From: G963701675 sp963701675
GTDB taxonomy: Bacteria > Planctomycetota > Planctomycetia > Gemmatales > Gemmataceae
Direction of reading: 5' to 3'
DNA: 64,000 nucleotides
Assembly (NCBI GenBank): GCA_963701675.1
Contig: OY969623.1
Span: 8,370,001 to 8,434,000 of the forward strand
Position numbers and translations under genes: made by a program
Shown: one piece after another, positions 45,866 to 55,543 of the stretch
Position numbering within the stretch: position 1 is the first letter of the stretch
Layout of the letters: each line of letters begins with the position of its first letter
Notes under the pieces: generated by a model
The model's database searches: none
The model's input: only the letters and a program-made list of their open reading frames with translations
Told to the model about the DNA's origin: nothing

Positions 45866-46669
45866 ATGCGACGGTTCGACCCCACATGCTTGCGACAAAC
45901 AGTCCTGGACATGGCCTACGCCGGGTCCAGTGTCCATATTCCGTGCGCCTTCTCAATCATTGAGATCCTGGCGGTCTTGTACCGGTCTCATCTTCGATTG
46001 GGAACGAACGGTCCCGATTGGCCCGGCCGCGATTATCTCGTCCTTAGCAAAGGCCACGGCGTCATGGCGCAATACGCCTGTCTCCGCGAACTCGGCTGGA
46101 TCACGGAAGAAGACGTGCGACGATATTTTGACGACGGCACACGCTTGAAAGGCCTATCCGATGCCCATGTTCCGGGCCTCGAAGTAACCTCCGGATCGCT
46201 CGGTCAGGGATTGTCAGTCGGCGTCGGCTTGGCCCTCGCTGCCATGCGACGCGGAACCGGACAACAGTGTTTCGCCGTTGTTGGCGACGGCGAGATGAAT
46301 GAGGGCGCCATTTGGGAAGCGATCATGTTTGCCGCCCATGCCAAGCTTTCGAATTTGATGGTGATTATTGATGCGAACGGATTCCAGGCGATGGGGCGCA
46401 CGGACGATGTCTTGAAGCTCGGGAATCTTGTCGACAAGTTCCGCGCGTTCGGTTTCGAATGCGACGAGGTAGACGGACATGACGAAGTCGCACTCGACGC
46501 GGCAATTCGCAGTTTAATGTCGAGCGGCCAACCTAGTCCGAAGGCGCTGGTCGCTCACACGATCAAAGGGAAGGGCGTCTCATTCATGGAGAGTGACAAC
46601 CGTTGGCACTACACGCGGCTGGACAAAGAAACATTCGGCGCCGCATGTCGGCAACTCGTGGCACGGTAG
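45866..46669 (+). CDS. Transketolase-like protein, N-terminal (TPP) half
   Basis: 267 residues, the TPP-binding half of a two-gene transketolase. Visible are LVLSKGHGVMAQYA, the SGSLGQGLSVGVGLALA substrate/TPP loop, and the GDG-x(n)-N motif (VVGDGEMNEGAIWEAIMF ... IDANG). It is followed after 6 bp by the C-terminal half. In a sugar cluster such pairs can carry out ketol transfer to make branched sugars. The enzyme may therefore act on a CDP-keto sugar rather than in the pentose phosphate pathway. Confidence 0.85.
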   Translation: MRRFDPTCLRQTVLDMAYAGSSVHIPCAFSIIEILAVLYRSHLRLGTNGPDWPGRDYLVLSKGHGVMAQYACLRELGWITEEDVRRYFDDGTRLKGLSDAHVPGLEVTSGSLGQGLSVGVGLALAAMRRGTGQQCFAVVGDGEMNEGAIWEAIMFAAHAKLSNLMVIIDANGFQAMGRTDDVLKLGNLVDKFRAFGFECDEVDGHDEVALDAAIRSLMSSGQPSPKALVAHTIKGKGVSFMESDNRWHYTRLDKETFGAACRQLVAR

Positions 46670-46675
46670 TTTGCT

Positions 46676-47623
46676 ATGCGCAGCGCCTTTTCACAAGCGT
46701 TGGTTCAAGCTGCCCGCAACGACGATCGTGTGCTCCTGTTGACGGGCGACCACGGTTATTCGTTGTTCGACGAATTCCAGAAGCAATGCCCGGCTCAGTA
46801 CATCAACGCTGGCGTCGCCGAACAGAACATGGTTGGTGTGGCGGCGGGTCTGGCGAAGGCCGGCTACCGGCCGGTCGTCTATGGTTTGAGTGCGTTCGTG
46901 CCCATTCGCGTTCTCGAACAGATCAAGCTTGCCGTCTGTTATGAGAATCTGCCAGTCGTATTCATCGGTGATGGCGCCGGCGTGGTTTACAGCACCCTCG
47001 GTACCAGCCATCAATGTACGGAGGACATTGCGGCGCTGCGGTCGATCCCGGGCATCTCGATACTGTCGCCCGCTGATGCGGCGGAAATGACGGCATGCAT
47101 GGACTTGGCCCTAAATGCCGCTCAACCAGTGTACGTCCGGATCGGTAAAGCGGACCTCGGCGCCATTCATGCTGAACCACTCACTCTTGAATGGGGAAAT
47201 TTGTTGCGCCTTCAGCGGGGCAGGGCACGAATCGGTTGGATTGCGACCGGTTCGATGGTGCGAACCGCACTGGACGCCGCGGCGTGTTGGCCGGGAAGTA
47301 ACGTCTGGAGCGCGCCATGCATCAAACCCTTCGATTCGCACCAGGTGGCGGCTATTTGCAGACGACATGATGTAGTCGTCGTGCTAGAAGAGCATTCGGT
47401 CTATGGAGGCCTTGGCGGCGCCATCGCTGAAATTGCCTCGTCAACCGCGCCGACATGGATCTGCCGCATCGGAATTCGCGATCGATTTTCGCAGTGTTGT
47501 GGAAGTTACGCATACCTGATGAAAGAACATCGGCTCGATGTTGACTCTGTGATTCAACGGCTACGTAGCTTCTTGAAACGGATAAATAAGGGCAAATCGC
47601 TGGAACGATTGGCAACATCATGA
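46676..47623 (+). CDS. Transketolase-like protein, C-terminal half
   Basis: 315 residues with the pyrimidine-binding domain, including the catalytic Glu region YINAGVAEQNMVGVAAGLAKAGYRPVVYG, and the C-terminal domain with VLEEHSVYGGLGGAIAEI. Complements the N-terminal half just upstream; both together equal one transketolase subunit. The stop overlaps rfbH by 4 bp (ATGA), so all three should be translated together. Such coupling supports a role in the CDP-sugar route. Confidence 0.87.
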   Translation: MRSAFSQALVQAARNDDRVLLLTGDHGYSLFDEFQKQCPAQYINAGVAEQNMVGVAAGLAKAGYRPVVYGLSAFVPIRVLEQIKLAVCYENLPVVFIGDGAGVVYSTLGTSHQCTEDIAALRSIPGISILSPADAAEMTACMDLALNAAQPVYVRIGKADLGAIHAEPLTLEWGNLLRLQRGRARIGWIATGSMVRTALDAAACWPGSNVWSAPCIKPFDSHQVAAICRRHDVVVVLEEHSVYGGLGGAIAEIASSTAPTWICRIGIRDRFSQCCGSYAYLMKEHRLDVDSVIQRLRSFLKRINKGKSLERLATS

Positions 47624-48972
47624 CCGTTGACATTCAAACATCAGCACCATGGCGCGAGCAGCACGCAGAGATCCTGAGTGCCGTGCGTCGCTACTACGAG
47701 ATGCGCCATTGCGCGAAGCCATTTTTCGGCGGCGAAACCAAAGTTCCATACGCCGGCCGGGTATTCGACGACAACGAGCTCGTCGGCGCCGTGGACGCGG
47801 TGCTCGACTTCTGGCTTACTTTAGGACCCCAGGGTGAGGCATTTGAGAGCGAACTCGCCGACCTTGTGGGCACCCGCCATGCGGTGTTGGTAAACTCCGG
47901 TTCAAGTGCGAATCTGGTGGCATTCGCGAGCTTGACGAGTCCGCAACTCGAACGCCCATTACGTCCAGGAGACGAGGTCCTTACCGTCGCAGCGGGGTTT
48001 CCCACCACTGTTGCGCCCATCGTTCAGCACGGCTGCGTGCCGGTTTTCGTTGACGTGGACCTCAGCACGGGAAACGCCCTTGTTTCCCGTTTGCAGGACG
48101 CCGTCGGCCCGAAGACACGGGCGGTTATGCTCGCTCATACCCTCGGCAACCCATTTGACGTCGATGCCGTCGTGGCACTCACCAAACAGCATGATTTGTA
48201 TTTGATTGAAGACAATTGCGACGCGCTGGGCGCCACCTACCGTGGTCGAAACACCGGCACTTTTGGCGATTTCGCAACCCAGAGTTTCTATCCACCGCAT
48301 CACATCACCATGGGCGAGGGCGGCGCGGTCTTGACGAACTGCGGCCGAATGAAGCGCATTGCCGAATCGTTCCGCGATTGGGGACGGGATTGTTGGTGTG
48401 CCTCGGGCGCCGATAACACCTGTGGAAAGCGCTTTGGCTGGAAATTGGGCGACTTGCCGTGTGGATACGATCACAAGTACATCTACAGTCATCTTGGCTA
48501 CAACCTGAAGCCGACCGACATTCAAGCGGCGATCGGCCGAGCGCAGTTGCGCAAGCTCAGTGATTTCGTTGCCGCCCGTCGATCCAACCATGCCCGGCTG
48601 CTTCGCGCCCTTTCCGAACATGAAGAACACTTGATGCTGCCGGTTGCCACACCGAATAGTGAACCGTCCTGGTTTGGATTTCTGATTACGGTTCGCGATG
48701 ATACGCCCTTCACGCGGGCAGAACTCGTGTCCTACCTGGAATCGCGGCAAATCCAGACTCGACAATTGTTCGGCGGCAATCTCCTTCGTCAGCCGGCTTT
48801 CCAAAGCATTCAATCGCGTGTGGTCGGCGATCTCAAGAACACCGACAAGATTATGGCCGACGCGTTTTTTATCGGTGTGTATCCCGGCCTCACCGATGCC
48901 ATGCTCGATTACGTGGAAGAGGTTTTTTCCGATTTCTTTCGCTCGGTCCGCCAATTAGGACGGGCGGCCTGA
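47620..48972 (+). CDS. rfbH: CDP-4-keto-6-deoxyglucose-3-dehydrase (E1)
   Basis: 450 residues of the DegT/DnrJ fold. The usual PLP Lys is replaced by His (SFYPPHHITMGEGGAV, His227), and Cys200, Cys258, Cys260 and Cys268 fit exactly the C-x57-C-x1-C-x7-C motif that holds a [2Fe-2S] cluster in DdhC/RfbH. With PMP it removes the C3 hydroxyl of CDP-4-keto-6-deoxyglucose, giving the 3,6-dideoxy sugar after reduction. It needs an iron-sulfur reductase partner (RfbI/AscD) that is not in the window. Confidence 0.95.
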   Translation: MTVDIQTSAPWREQHAEILSAVRRYYEMRHCAKPFFGGETKVPYAGRVFDDNELVGAVDAVLDFWLTLGPQGEAFESELADLVGTRHAVLVNSGSSANLVAFASLTSPQLERPLRPGDEVLTVAAGFPTTVAPIVQHGCVPVFVDVDLSTGNALVSRLQDAVGPKTRAVMLAHTLGNPFDVDAVVALTKQHDLYLIEDNCDALGATYRGRNTGTFGDFATQSFYPPHHITMGEGGAVLTNCGRMKRIAESFRDWGRDCWCASGADNTCGKRFGWKLGDLPCGYDHKYIYSHLGYNLKPTDIQAAIGRAQLRKLSDFVAARRSNHARLLRALSEHEEHLMLPVATPNSEPSWFGFLITVRDDTPFTRAELVSYLESRQIQTRQLFGGNLLRQPAFQSIQSRVVGDLKNTDKIMADAFFIGVYPGLTDAMLDYVEEVFSDFFRSVRQLGRAA

Positions 48973-48995
48973 CGGATCACAGGAGGGATGCAAAC

Positions 48996-49832
48996 ATGGC
49001 CCTAGTCAACGCAGCAACATCTGCACGACCCACGACGTTCGGCACGATTTCCAATGGCAATCACCCGGCAGCGGCCCGGCACTGGGATCGGCTTCGGGAA
49101 TTGTTTGAGGAACGCATCAGTGATTTCTCAACGGAGGTCGCGCCCAAAGACACGATGTACGTACCGCACTGGCCGGACCACTACTTTAACGTCGGCCACT
49201 CCGCGTTCCGATGCATTAAGCTCGCCATGCTCGCGGCCGGCATTGAAACCCCGACCGCCATCCTGGACCTTCCCTGCGGGCATGGACGTGTGCAGCGCCT
49301 GTTGCGGTCGGCGTTTCCACATGCTCACATTACGGCCTGCGACATCGATCGCGACGGCGTGGATTTTTGTGCCAGGACGTTTGGCGCGGTTCCTGTTTAC
49401 TCGGAAGAGAACCCGAAGTTCATTCCCGTTCGCGAATCGTACGACCTGATCTGGTGCGGCTCGTTGCTCACTCACCTCGAGCGCGATGCCTGGCCAGGTT
49501 TCCTACGCTTTTTCGAAGCTCGCTTGGCGCCCGGCGGCGTAGCGGTTTTTACGGTTCATGGCCGGCACTCCGTCGATTCGCTTCGACGCGGCAAGTTCAC
49601 TTATGGTTTGGGCGATGTACCGAAAATCCTGGAGGAATACGACCGCGACGGCTTCGCGTATCAAGGTTACCCCGCCCACGTTCTTCAGAACTACGGCATT
49701 TCCCTATCGTCGCCCTCATGGGTCATGAACCAGGTGCTCGAGCACACGTCATTGAAACTCATGATGTACACCGAGAGGTCGTGGGACAATCATCAGGATG
49801 TCGTTGCCTGCATGAGGCCGAATGAGGTGTAG
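48996..49832 (+). CDS. Class I SAM-dependent methyltransferase
   Basis: 278 residues. The SAM motif is ILDLPCGHGRVQRLL with acidic ACDIDRDG, and the post-motif region is YDLIWCGSLLTHLERDAWPGFL. AGGAGGG lies before the ATG. It is the last gene of the CDP-sugar run and may methylate the sugar or a glycan, although no substrate motif is visible. It is unlike CmoB-like 7028-8077 in length and motif. Confidence 0.8.
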   Translation: MALVNAATSARPTTFGTISNGNHPAAARHWDRLRELFEERISDFSTEVAPKDTMYVPHWPDHYFNVGHSAFRCIKLAMLAAGIETPTAILDLPCGHGRVQRLLRSAFPHAHITACDIDRDGVDFCARTFGAVPVYSEENPKFIPVRESYDLIWCGSLLTHLERDAWPGFLRFFEARLAPGGVAVFTVHGRHSVDSLRRGKFTYGLGDVPKILEEYDRDGFAYQGYPAHVLQNYGISLSSPSWVMNQVLEHTSLKLMMYTERSWDNHQDVVACMRPNEV

Positions 49833-49865
49833 GCACGGACTGGTGGCGCCTATAGAAAATCACCT

Positions 49866-51683
49866 ATGAGTCACACAAAGGAACTCGGCAGCAGCGCCGA
49901 TGGCGTTCAATGGAACTTAGGCGATCTCTATTACGGTGTCGACGACGCGCAAATTGGTCGTGATCTCGACACCGCCCAACGCCGTGCCGAGTCTTTCGAA
50001 GCTTCCTATCGAGGAAGAATCAACGTCTCCGGATGTCCAGCGGCCGAGCAGATTCTAGACGCTCTCACCGAACTCGAATCTATTTACGAGCAGATGGATC
50101 GCCCGGCCGTCTATGCCATGCTCCTGCACGCAGCCAAGACGGACGATCCACGCCACGGCGCACTTCTCACGCGAACTCGCGAGGCCCGTACCGCGATCAA
50201 CAAGCATCTCATTTTCTTCGACTTAGAATGGGTGCAGCTTTCCGACGATGCGGCGCGATCGGTTTTGGCGTCACCGAAACTAGATCGGTATCGGCACTAC
50301 CTGGAGCACAAACGAGCGTGGAAGCCGCACTACCTGAGCGAGCCCGAAGAGAAAATCCTCGACGAAAAAGCCGTTACCGGCAAGGCGGCCTTCGTTCGAC
50401 TGTTCGATGAGACGCTGGCCGAGATGTCTTTTCCGTTCGAGCAGGACGGAAAGACCGAGACAGTTCCGTTTCAACAAATCAACGCAAAGCTATACGACGC
50501 GGATCGCGACGTTCGCCGTGCCGCCGCATCTGGCATTACCAAGGGACTCAAAGAGAACTCGCGATTACTGACCTTCATCTTTAACAACCTGGTTTTGGAC
50601 CATCGCTCGGATACAGACTTGAGAAAATTCTCTCATCCGATGGCGTCCCGGCATCTGGCTAATGAAATCAGCCACGATGTCGTCAACGCACTCATGACCG
50701 CGGTGGAACGAAACCACCACACGGTGCAACGGTACTATCGACTCAAAGCTCTCCTGTTAAAAATCGATGATCTAAGCGACTACGACCGCTATGCTCCACT
50801 CTTTCCCGATCAGCCGACGTGCGATTGGCCGCGCGCCCGACAGATCGTGACCGAGAGCTACCAGGCCTTCGCTCCAAAGGCCGGTGAGATTGTAGGCGAG
50901 TTCTTCGCGCAACACTGGATCGACGCCGAATTACGAACGGGCAAGCGCAGCGGCGCCTTCAGCAGCAGTGCGGTGCCAAGCGTCCATCCGTACATCTTGA
51001 TGAACTACACCGACAAGTTGCGGGACGTGATGACTCTCGCTCATGAACTCGGCCACGGCTTGCATCAGTACCTGTCGAGGCCGGTGAGATACTTGCAGTG
51101 CGACACGCCGCTGACAACGGCCGAAACCGCCAGTGTCTTTGGCGAAATGCTCACGTTTCAACGCCTGTTGGAACTCCACCCCGATCCGAGAACGCGGCTT
51201 GCCATGTTGTGCGGCAAGCTCGAGGACAGTTTCGCGACGGCGTTTCGCCAAATCGTCCTCACACGCTTCGAACTAGCTTTACACGAGAAACGACGTGAGA
51301 AAGGCGAACTAACCGCCGAACAAATCAACCAGCTTTGGCTCGATGCCAACCGTTCCATGTTCGGCGACGCGCTGATTGTCACCGATGATTACGCCTGGTG
51401 GTGGCTTTACATCGGTCACTTCATTCACGCGCCGTTCTATTGCTATGCTTATGCTTTTGGTGAGTTGCTCGTGCTGGCGCTCTTTCAAAAATACAAGCAG
51501 GAACCGAAGGCATTCGTCCCAAAGTACCTGAACATGTTGTCGTCCGGCGGCTCCGAGGCGCCGCCCGCATTGCTCGCCAAACTCGGCGTCGACATCGGCG
51601 ACTCGAGTTTCTGGGCGCTGGGGTTGCGTTTGCTCGATGATATGGTCACCGAGGCAGAGAACCTTGCCTCCGCCCGGCTCTGA
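49866..51683 (+). CDS. pepF: Oligoendopeptidase F-type M3 metallopeptidase
   Basis: 605 residues, cytosolic zinc peptidase that degrades oligopeptides. The zinc motif is HELGH in MTLAHELGHGLHQYLS, followed by the Glu in TAETASVFGEML. The N-terminal helical lobe is present (DALTELESIYEQMDRPAVYAML). The family fold is complete and of normal length. It starts 34 bp after the methyltransferase but is functionally unrelated to the sugar cluster. Confidence 0.92.
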   Translation: MSHTKELGSSADGVQWNLGDLYYGVDDAQIGRDLDTAQRRAESFEASYRGRINVSGCPAAEQILDALTELESIYEQMDRPAVYAMLLHAAKTDDPRHGALLTRTREARTAINKHLIFFDLEWVQLSDDAARSVLASPKLDRYRHYLEHKRAWKPHYLSEPEEKILDEKAVTGKAAFVRLFDETLAEMSFPFEQDGKTETVPFQQINAKLYDADRDVRRAAASGITKGLKENSRLLTFIFNNLVLDHRSDTDLRKFSHPMASRHLANEISHDVVNALMTAVERNHHTVQRYYRLKALLLKIDDLSDYDRYAPLFPDQPTCDWPRARQIVTESYQAFAPKAGEIVGEFFAQHWIDAELRTGKRSGAFSSSAVPSVHPYILMNYTDKLRDVMTLAHELGHGLHQYLSRPVRYLQCDTPLTTAETASVFGEMLTFQRLLELHPDPRTRLAMLCGKLEDSFATAFRQIVLTRFELALHEKRREKGELTAEQINQLWLDANRSMFGDALIVTDDYAWWWLYIGHFIHAPFYCYAYAFGELLVLALFQKYKQEPKAFVPKYLNMLSSGGSEAPPALLAKLGVDIGDSSFWALGLRLLDDMVTEAENLASARL

Positions 51684-51699
51684 GAGCCGGGGCTAAACA

Positions 51700-52878
51700 C
51701 TAGGGTTTCGTGGGCTGATTCATTACGACCTTCGCACTTTGGCGCAATTGGCCGCAAAGCGAATCCCGTAGCCGTTCGACGAAGATCTCTTTGACGTCGG
51801 CTTTGACTTCGTCAAACTTCGGTTCCTTTCCAGGGCGGTTCTCGGTCACCAGGATCAGGTGATAGCCGAACTGTGTCGTGACGACGTCGCTCATCTCGTA
51901 GGGCTTGAGTGCGAACGCGACTTTGGCGAACGACTCTACCATGCTCGAAAACGGGAACCAACCGAGGTTGCCGCCTTGCGCCTTCGACGGGCACGCTGAT
52001 TCCTTGACGGCGAATTCGCCGAATGTCTCCTCCATGGACTTTGCTTTCGCGGCTTCACGAGCGGCATTGTCAGTCTGTGCCGGAAGTTTCGCGAGTTCAT
52101 CCGTCGTCTTCTTCTGAACTGCGGTCTTGATCTCCGCAAGGCGCGCCTTCGCCGCGGCATGAGCCTGCTGATCGTTGGCCGCCGGTGAAAAGAGAATGTG
52201 TCGAGCGCGAACGAGAGTGCCGTCGAACAACGTTCGGTTGGAATCGAATAGTTGTCGCAAAGTCTGGTCGGTCGCTTGTGCGCTAACGAACCGATCCCAA
52301 CGCAACTGGGCGGCGATCTGTTTTCGGATTTCCGCTTCGGTAAGCAGGAATTCTTCGAGCATCTTTTCGAACGTCGAACCTTGCTTCTTCACTTCCTCTC
52401 GAATCTCGGTCACCTTCGCATCGATTTCTTGCGGGGCAACGACAATCTTTTGCTGCTGCTCTAAGTGTTGATCGATCAGCGTATTATCCACGAGGAACTT
52501 CAGAATGTCGGTTCTCGCCTGTGCCTGTTTATCGGCCGGGACGTACTTGAGGCCGCGATAGACGGCCATTTCCGGAATGGCTTGCCCGTTCACCGTGCAT
52601 GCCACGGCGTTGGCCGCCGGTGGCGGAATCGTCGGCGCCGGCGGGCGCGTTGGGACGACAGCACGCGGCACGGGCGCTGGCGCGGGTGCCTGTGTATTCG
52701 GTTGCGTCGGAGGCGATGGCGCCGGCGCCGGTGTTTGAGCCGCCGGCTTTGGGTTCTGTGTTGGCGCCGGTGTTTGAGCTATGGGTTTTGGATTCTGCGA
52801 CGTCGCGGGCTGTTGGCCAACCGCCGAAGCAACGAAGCAAAGGACACCACACGTGCTAAACAGGTATTTCAATCGCAT
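51700..52878 (-). CDS. Parvulin-type peptidyl-prolyl isomerase (PpiC/SurA-like)
   Basis: 392 residues, exported: signal peptide ending around ASAVGQ. A Pro/Ala/Gln-rich linker follows, with the duplicated NPKPxAQTPAP unit, then a SurA-N-like helical region (QEIDAKVTEIREEVKKQGSTFEKMLEEFLLTEAEIRKQIAAQLRWDRF-type, split here) and the PpiC domain (VRARHILFS at about residue 225 and GGNLGWFPFSSMVESFAKVAF, FGYHLILVTE). It assists folding of secreted proteins. GGAGG is eight bases before the ATG. Convergent with pepF with a 16-bp gap. Confidence 0.9.
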   Translation of the reverse strand: MRLKYLFSTCGVLCFVASAVGQQPATSQNPKPIAQTPAPTQNPKPAAQTPAPAPSPPTQPNTQAPAPAPVPRAVVPTRPPAPTIPPPAANAVACTVNGQAIPEMAVYRGLKYVPADKQAQARTDILKFLVDNTLIDQHLEQQQKIVVAPQEIDAKVTEIREEVKKQGSTFEKMLEEFLLTEAEIRKQIAAQLRWDRFVSAQATDQTLRQLFDSNRTLFDGTLVRARHILFSPAANDQQAHAAAKARLAEIKTAVQKKTTDELAKLPAQTDNAAREAAKAKSMEETFGEFAVKESACPSKAQGGNLGWFPFSSMVESFAKVAFALKPYEMSDVVTTQFGYHLILVTENRPGKEPKFDEVKADVKEIFVERLRDSLCGQLRQSAKVVMNQPTKP

Positions 52879-53088
52879 TGTCGCGCCTCCTTACCAAATG
52901 ATTCCGGAATCTACACAAATTAGACGAGCGACACCGCCTAGCTAATTCGAAGCCCGTCATGCTGTCGGCAACTCGGAAAGGCGAGAGATTGTATCCGAGA
53001 TGGTAATCTGCGCCGAGAGGAAGTTGCGCCACCGCGCGGCAACTTGTCCGACCGAGCCATCGTGTTACAATAAAGCCCGTTCTTGGAA

Positions 53089-53162
53089 GTCCCCGTAGCT
53101 CAATTGGATAGAGCGTCGGCCTCCGAAGCCGAAGGTTACAGGTTCGAATCCTGTCGGGGATA
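53089..53162 (+). tRNA. tRNA-Arg (anticodon CCG)
   Basis: Cloverleaf fits by eye: 7-bp acceptor GTCCCCG with CGGGGAT (one G-T pair), T8-A9, D arm GCTC-AATTGGATA-GAGC, anticodon stem TCGGC/GCCGA with loop CTCCGAA (anticodon CCG), and T arm ACAGG-TTCGAAT-CCTGT. The discriminator is A, CCA is not encoded. It lies before a low-GC accessory region with a recombinase gene. Confidence 0.95.
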
Positions 53163-53308
53163 CTTGAGAATAAGGAACTTACGTCGACTAAGTTCTTCAT
53201 ATGCACCATTCGATGCACCAAATGACCTTCAACAGTCAACAGAGTTACCCCGATGAATCAGCCATGCAAAACCAGCAGACCAACAGCCACAAATTGTGAG
53301 TCGGTGTG

Positions 53309-54142
53309 ATGAATGCTCATTATCCACTCTCTGTTCTCCCCCTAGGACCTAATCACAATCAGCCGTCGTACGCTCTATGGGCGAGGAAACCTACGGGGAA
53401 AGCAGTTGTTTTTCTCCACGGCTATAGCGGTGACGCGCTCACCACCTGGTCAGAATTTGACAAGCTCATTCCTGAAACACCCGAGTTCGTGGGGTGCGAT
53501 TTCGTTTTTTACGGACATGATGGCCTATTTGGCACAACGATAGCTGGCTCCACCCTTTTCTACGAGTTTCTGGATCGCCTGTTTACACAAACGGCCTCGT
53601 TAACCATTCCAAATATCGGCAACAAGGAAATTCGTCGGAGATTTTCCTTCAGCAAAGTGGTTCTGGCGGCTCACTCCCTCGGCGCGGTCTTCTGCCGATG
53701 GGCACTACTTTTTGCACGTCAGAATAATAAGGACTGGATGGACAAGACTGGGATGGTTCTTTATGCTCCGGCTCATATGGGGGCGCGGGTTGCCGATTTG
53801 ATTGACGAATTGGGCCGCGGAGGCACCTGGCTTTCACAACTCTTGACTCTCTTTGGCGTCGCGGCCAACTTTGCGTCTCCGCTAATCACCGAACTGAAGG
53901 AGGGAGGCCTTGATCTACAGCGACTCCTTGACGAAACGAATAAAGCTCTCGCTCAAGGCGATGGTTCCTACCTTATCGCGCAGAAGATCGTATGTGCCGA
54001 ACACGAACGTGTTGTGAAAAACACACGATTTGCCCAGGACGCATGGCCGCCCGTAGTTTTTGCAGGCAGGGATCATAGCGGCGTGTGCAAACCAAACTCC
54101 AAATTCCTAGACCCTCTAGATGTACTAAGCGAAGTCTTATGA
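53309..54142 (+). CDS. Alpha/beta hydrolase (serine esterase-like), 5' part of an interrupted ORF
   Basis: 277 residues. Nucleophile elbow AAHSLGAVF (G-x-S-x-G variant with Ala in the first position), oxyanion-type HGYSGD in VVFLHGYSGDAL, and a C-terminal RDHSGVCKP His, in the order of a catalytic triad. A similar His context occurs in effector-type esterases of defence and signalling proteins. The reading frame ends with TGA (54140-54142), but the same frame continues open for another 467 codons (see next entry). GC content is lower than in the neighbours. A function in lipid or ester hydrolysis is inferred. Confidence 0.7.
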   Translation: MNAHYPLSVLPLGPNHNQPSYALWARKPTGKAVVFLHGYSGDALTTWSEFDKLIPETPEFVGCDFVFYGHDGLFGTTIAGSTLFYEFLDRLFTQTASLTIPNIGNKEIRRRFSFSKVVLAAHSLGAVFCRWALLFARQNNKDWMDKTGMVLYAPAHMGARVADLIDELGRGGTWLSQLLTLFGVAANFASPLITELKEGGLDLQRLLDETNKALAQGDGSYLIAQKIVCAEHERVVKNTRFAQDAWPPVVFAGRDHSGVCKPNSKFLDPLDVLSEVL

Positions 54143-55543
54143 TCGGCGCAGGACCGGCAGGATAATCTGGAATATCTACGGCATACCTTTCTTGAGCATG
54201 AACGGGTCAAGGAAGCTATTGAACACCTCAGCCGAGTCCGCGAAAAGCAGACGACAGATCGGCTTGAGCATCTATTGCGCGATCATCGTAAAGGGAAGGC
54301 CATTTCTACTGAAGAGACGTACCGGCGTGATGCCTTTGATTTCATGTTGGCTGATTATGGAATCTTTGAAATTGCATGCCTAATTCAGTACGTCAAGGAA
54401 CCGTTGCCGCACGAACTCGCAGAAACTGCTCGCTGGAACCTCGGTCATCCCGCCATTGTGACCTATTACGAGCAATGTTACCCTGTGCTCCTACCCAAAC
54501 TGTTCCGCATGCGCTTATTGGGAACATGGACTCTTCACGAAGACATCGCCGACGACCCAGCCAAGGCGCATCGAATCTTTGATGAATTCATTGGGCTGGT
54601 AAACATACAACGAAATGACGAAGCAATTGAAACGTTCTTGTGGTTTCTAGACGATGGCTCCAGAGACGGCTACAACATCGCAGATACGCTAGCCGCGCTA
54701 TGCAATCCTGATGCACTAGTTTCGCGATTCTTGACGCCGCCTCCGGATCGGAATGTTCTGGACCTATCAGTGCGCGGGCTGCAAAACTTCGTAACGATCT
54801 GCATTAGGTTGGACGATCTCTTACAGCGTTCTGCTGGGTATAGCCTGTTTCAATCCGCACAATGGCATTACTACGCTTATTGGTTCGAATGTATCCGCGA
54901 CAAGATTAGTGACGGCATCCGCAAAGCCTTGGACCAGATCGTGCACTGGTCCCCGAAAGGAGAGAACGAAGGTGAGATTTCACGAATAAGACTCGCGGTC
55001 GCGGAGTACGTTAGCAGGATTCAAAAAGTCTTTGAACACCTGCTTTCAGGAAAATATGGCAATGCGCTCCGCGAGAGAATCGAAAAGGAGCAAGGTTCGG
55101 AAAAGTCTAGAGTCGAAAGCCAAGCCGGTGAAACGAATCGCACGAAATTACAAGCGATCACGGCAAAAATGAAGCGCCGGACCGCTGAACTTCGACAACG
55201 TAGAACGATCGAATTGTATGAAACACTTAAACGAGAACTCGGCGTTTCAAAAAAACAGGCGTCGGTGATCATTGACGAGTTGATACGTAGCAGAAGTAAA
55301 TCGACAATACGGCCACGTAGCAAATACCAGGTATATGGAACGATTGCGCGAAAAACCGACCTTTCCAATAAGCAGGTTTCAGCGGTTATTGAACAGATCA
55401 TCAAGAATGGACGACATGTATTCACAGTTCCCGAACTGGCGAAGATCAAACGAGTCATCAAACCTGTGTCGAAAGTGGAAGGCGGCGCTAGTCGTGCTAA
55501 GATAATGCGCTCAAAGCGAAACCGAAAAGATGTTAAGCAGTGA
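54143..55543 (+). pseudogene. Continuation of the hydrolase frame: helical region plus HU-like tail, lacking a clear start
   Basis: In frame with the hydrolase after its TGA. The first 44 codons are free of ATG/GTG starts but read like coding sequence (LEYLRHTFLEHERVKEAIEHL), so the natural product may be a single ~744-residue fusion, or the first TTG at 54275 opens a separate gene. The middle is all-helical without known motif. The C-terminal ~110 residues hold two HU/IHF-like units (ELYETLKRELGVSKKQASVII and VYGTIARKTDLSNKQVSAVIEQI followed by FTVPELAKIKRVIKP), indicating DNA binding. The single TGA could come from CGA by C-to-T change. Confidence 0.55.

Noticed and set aside
47959..48954. 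331-aa minus-strand frame opposite rfbH
   Set aside because: The plus-strand enzyme has a full set of catalytic motifs; the antisense frame has none.
53155..53230. Attachment-site duplication of tRNA-Arg at the far end of the island
   Set aside because: I could not find a second copy of the tRNA 3' end near 57 kb or elsewhere, so att sites are not annotated.
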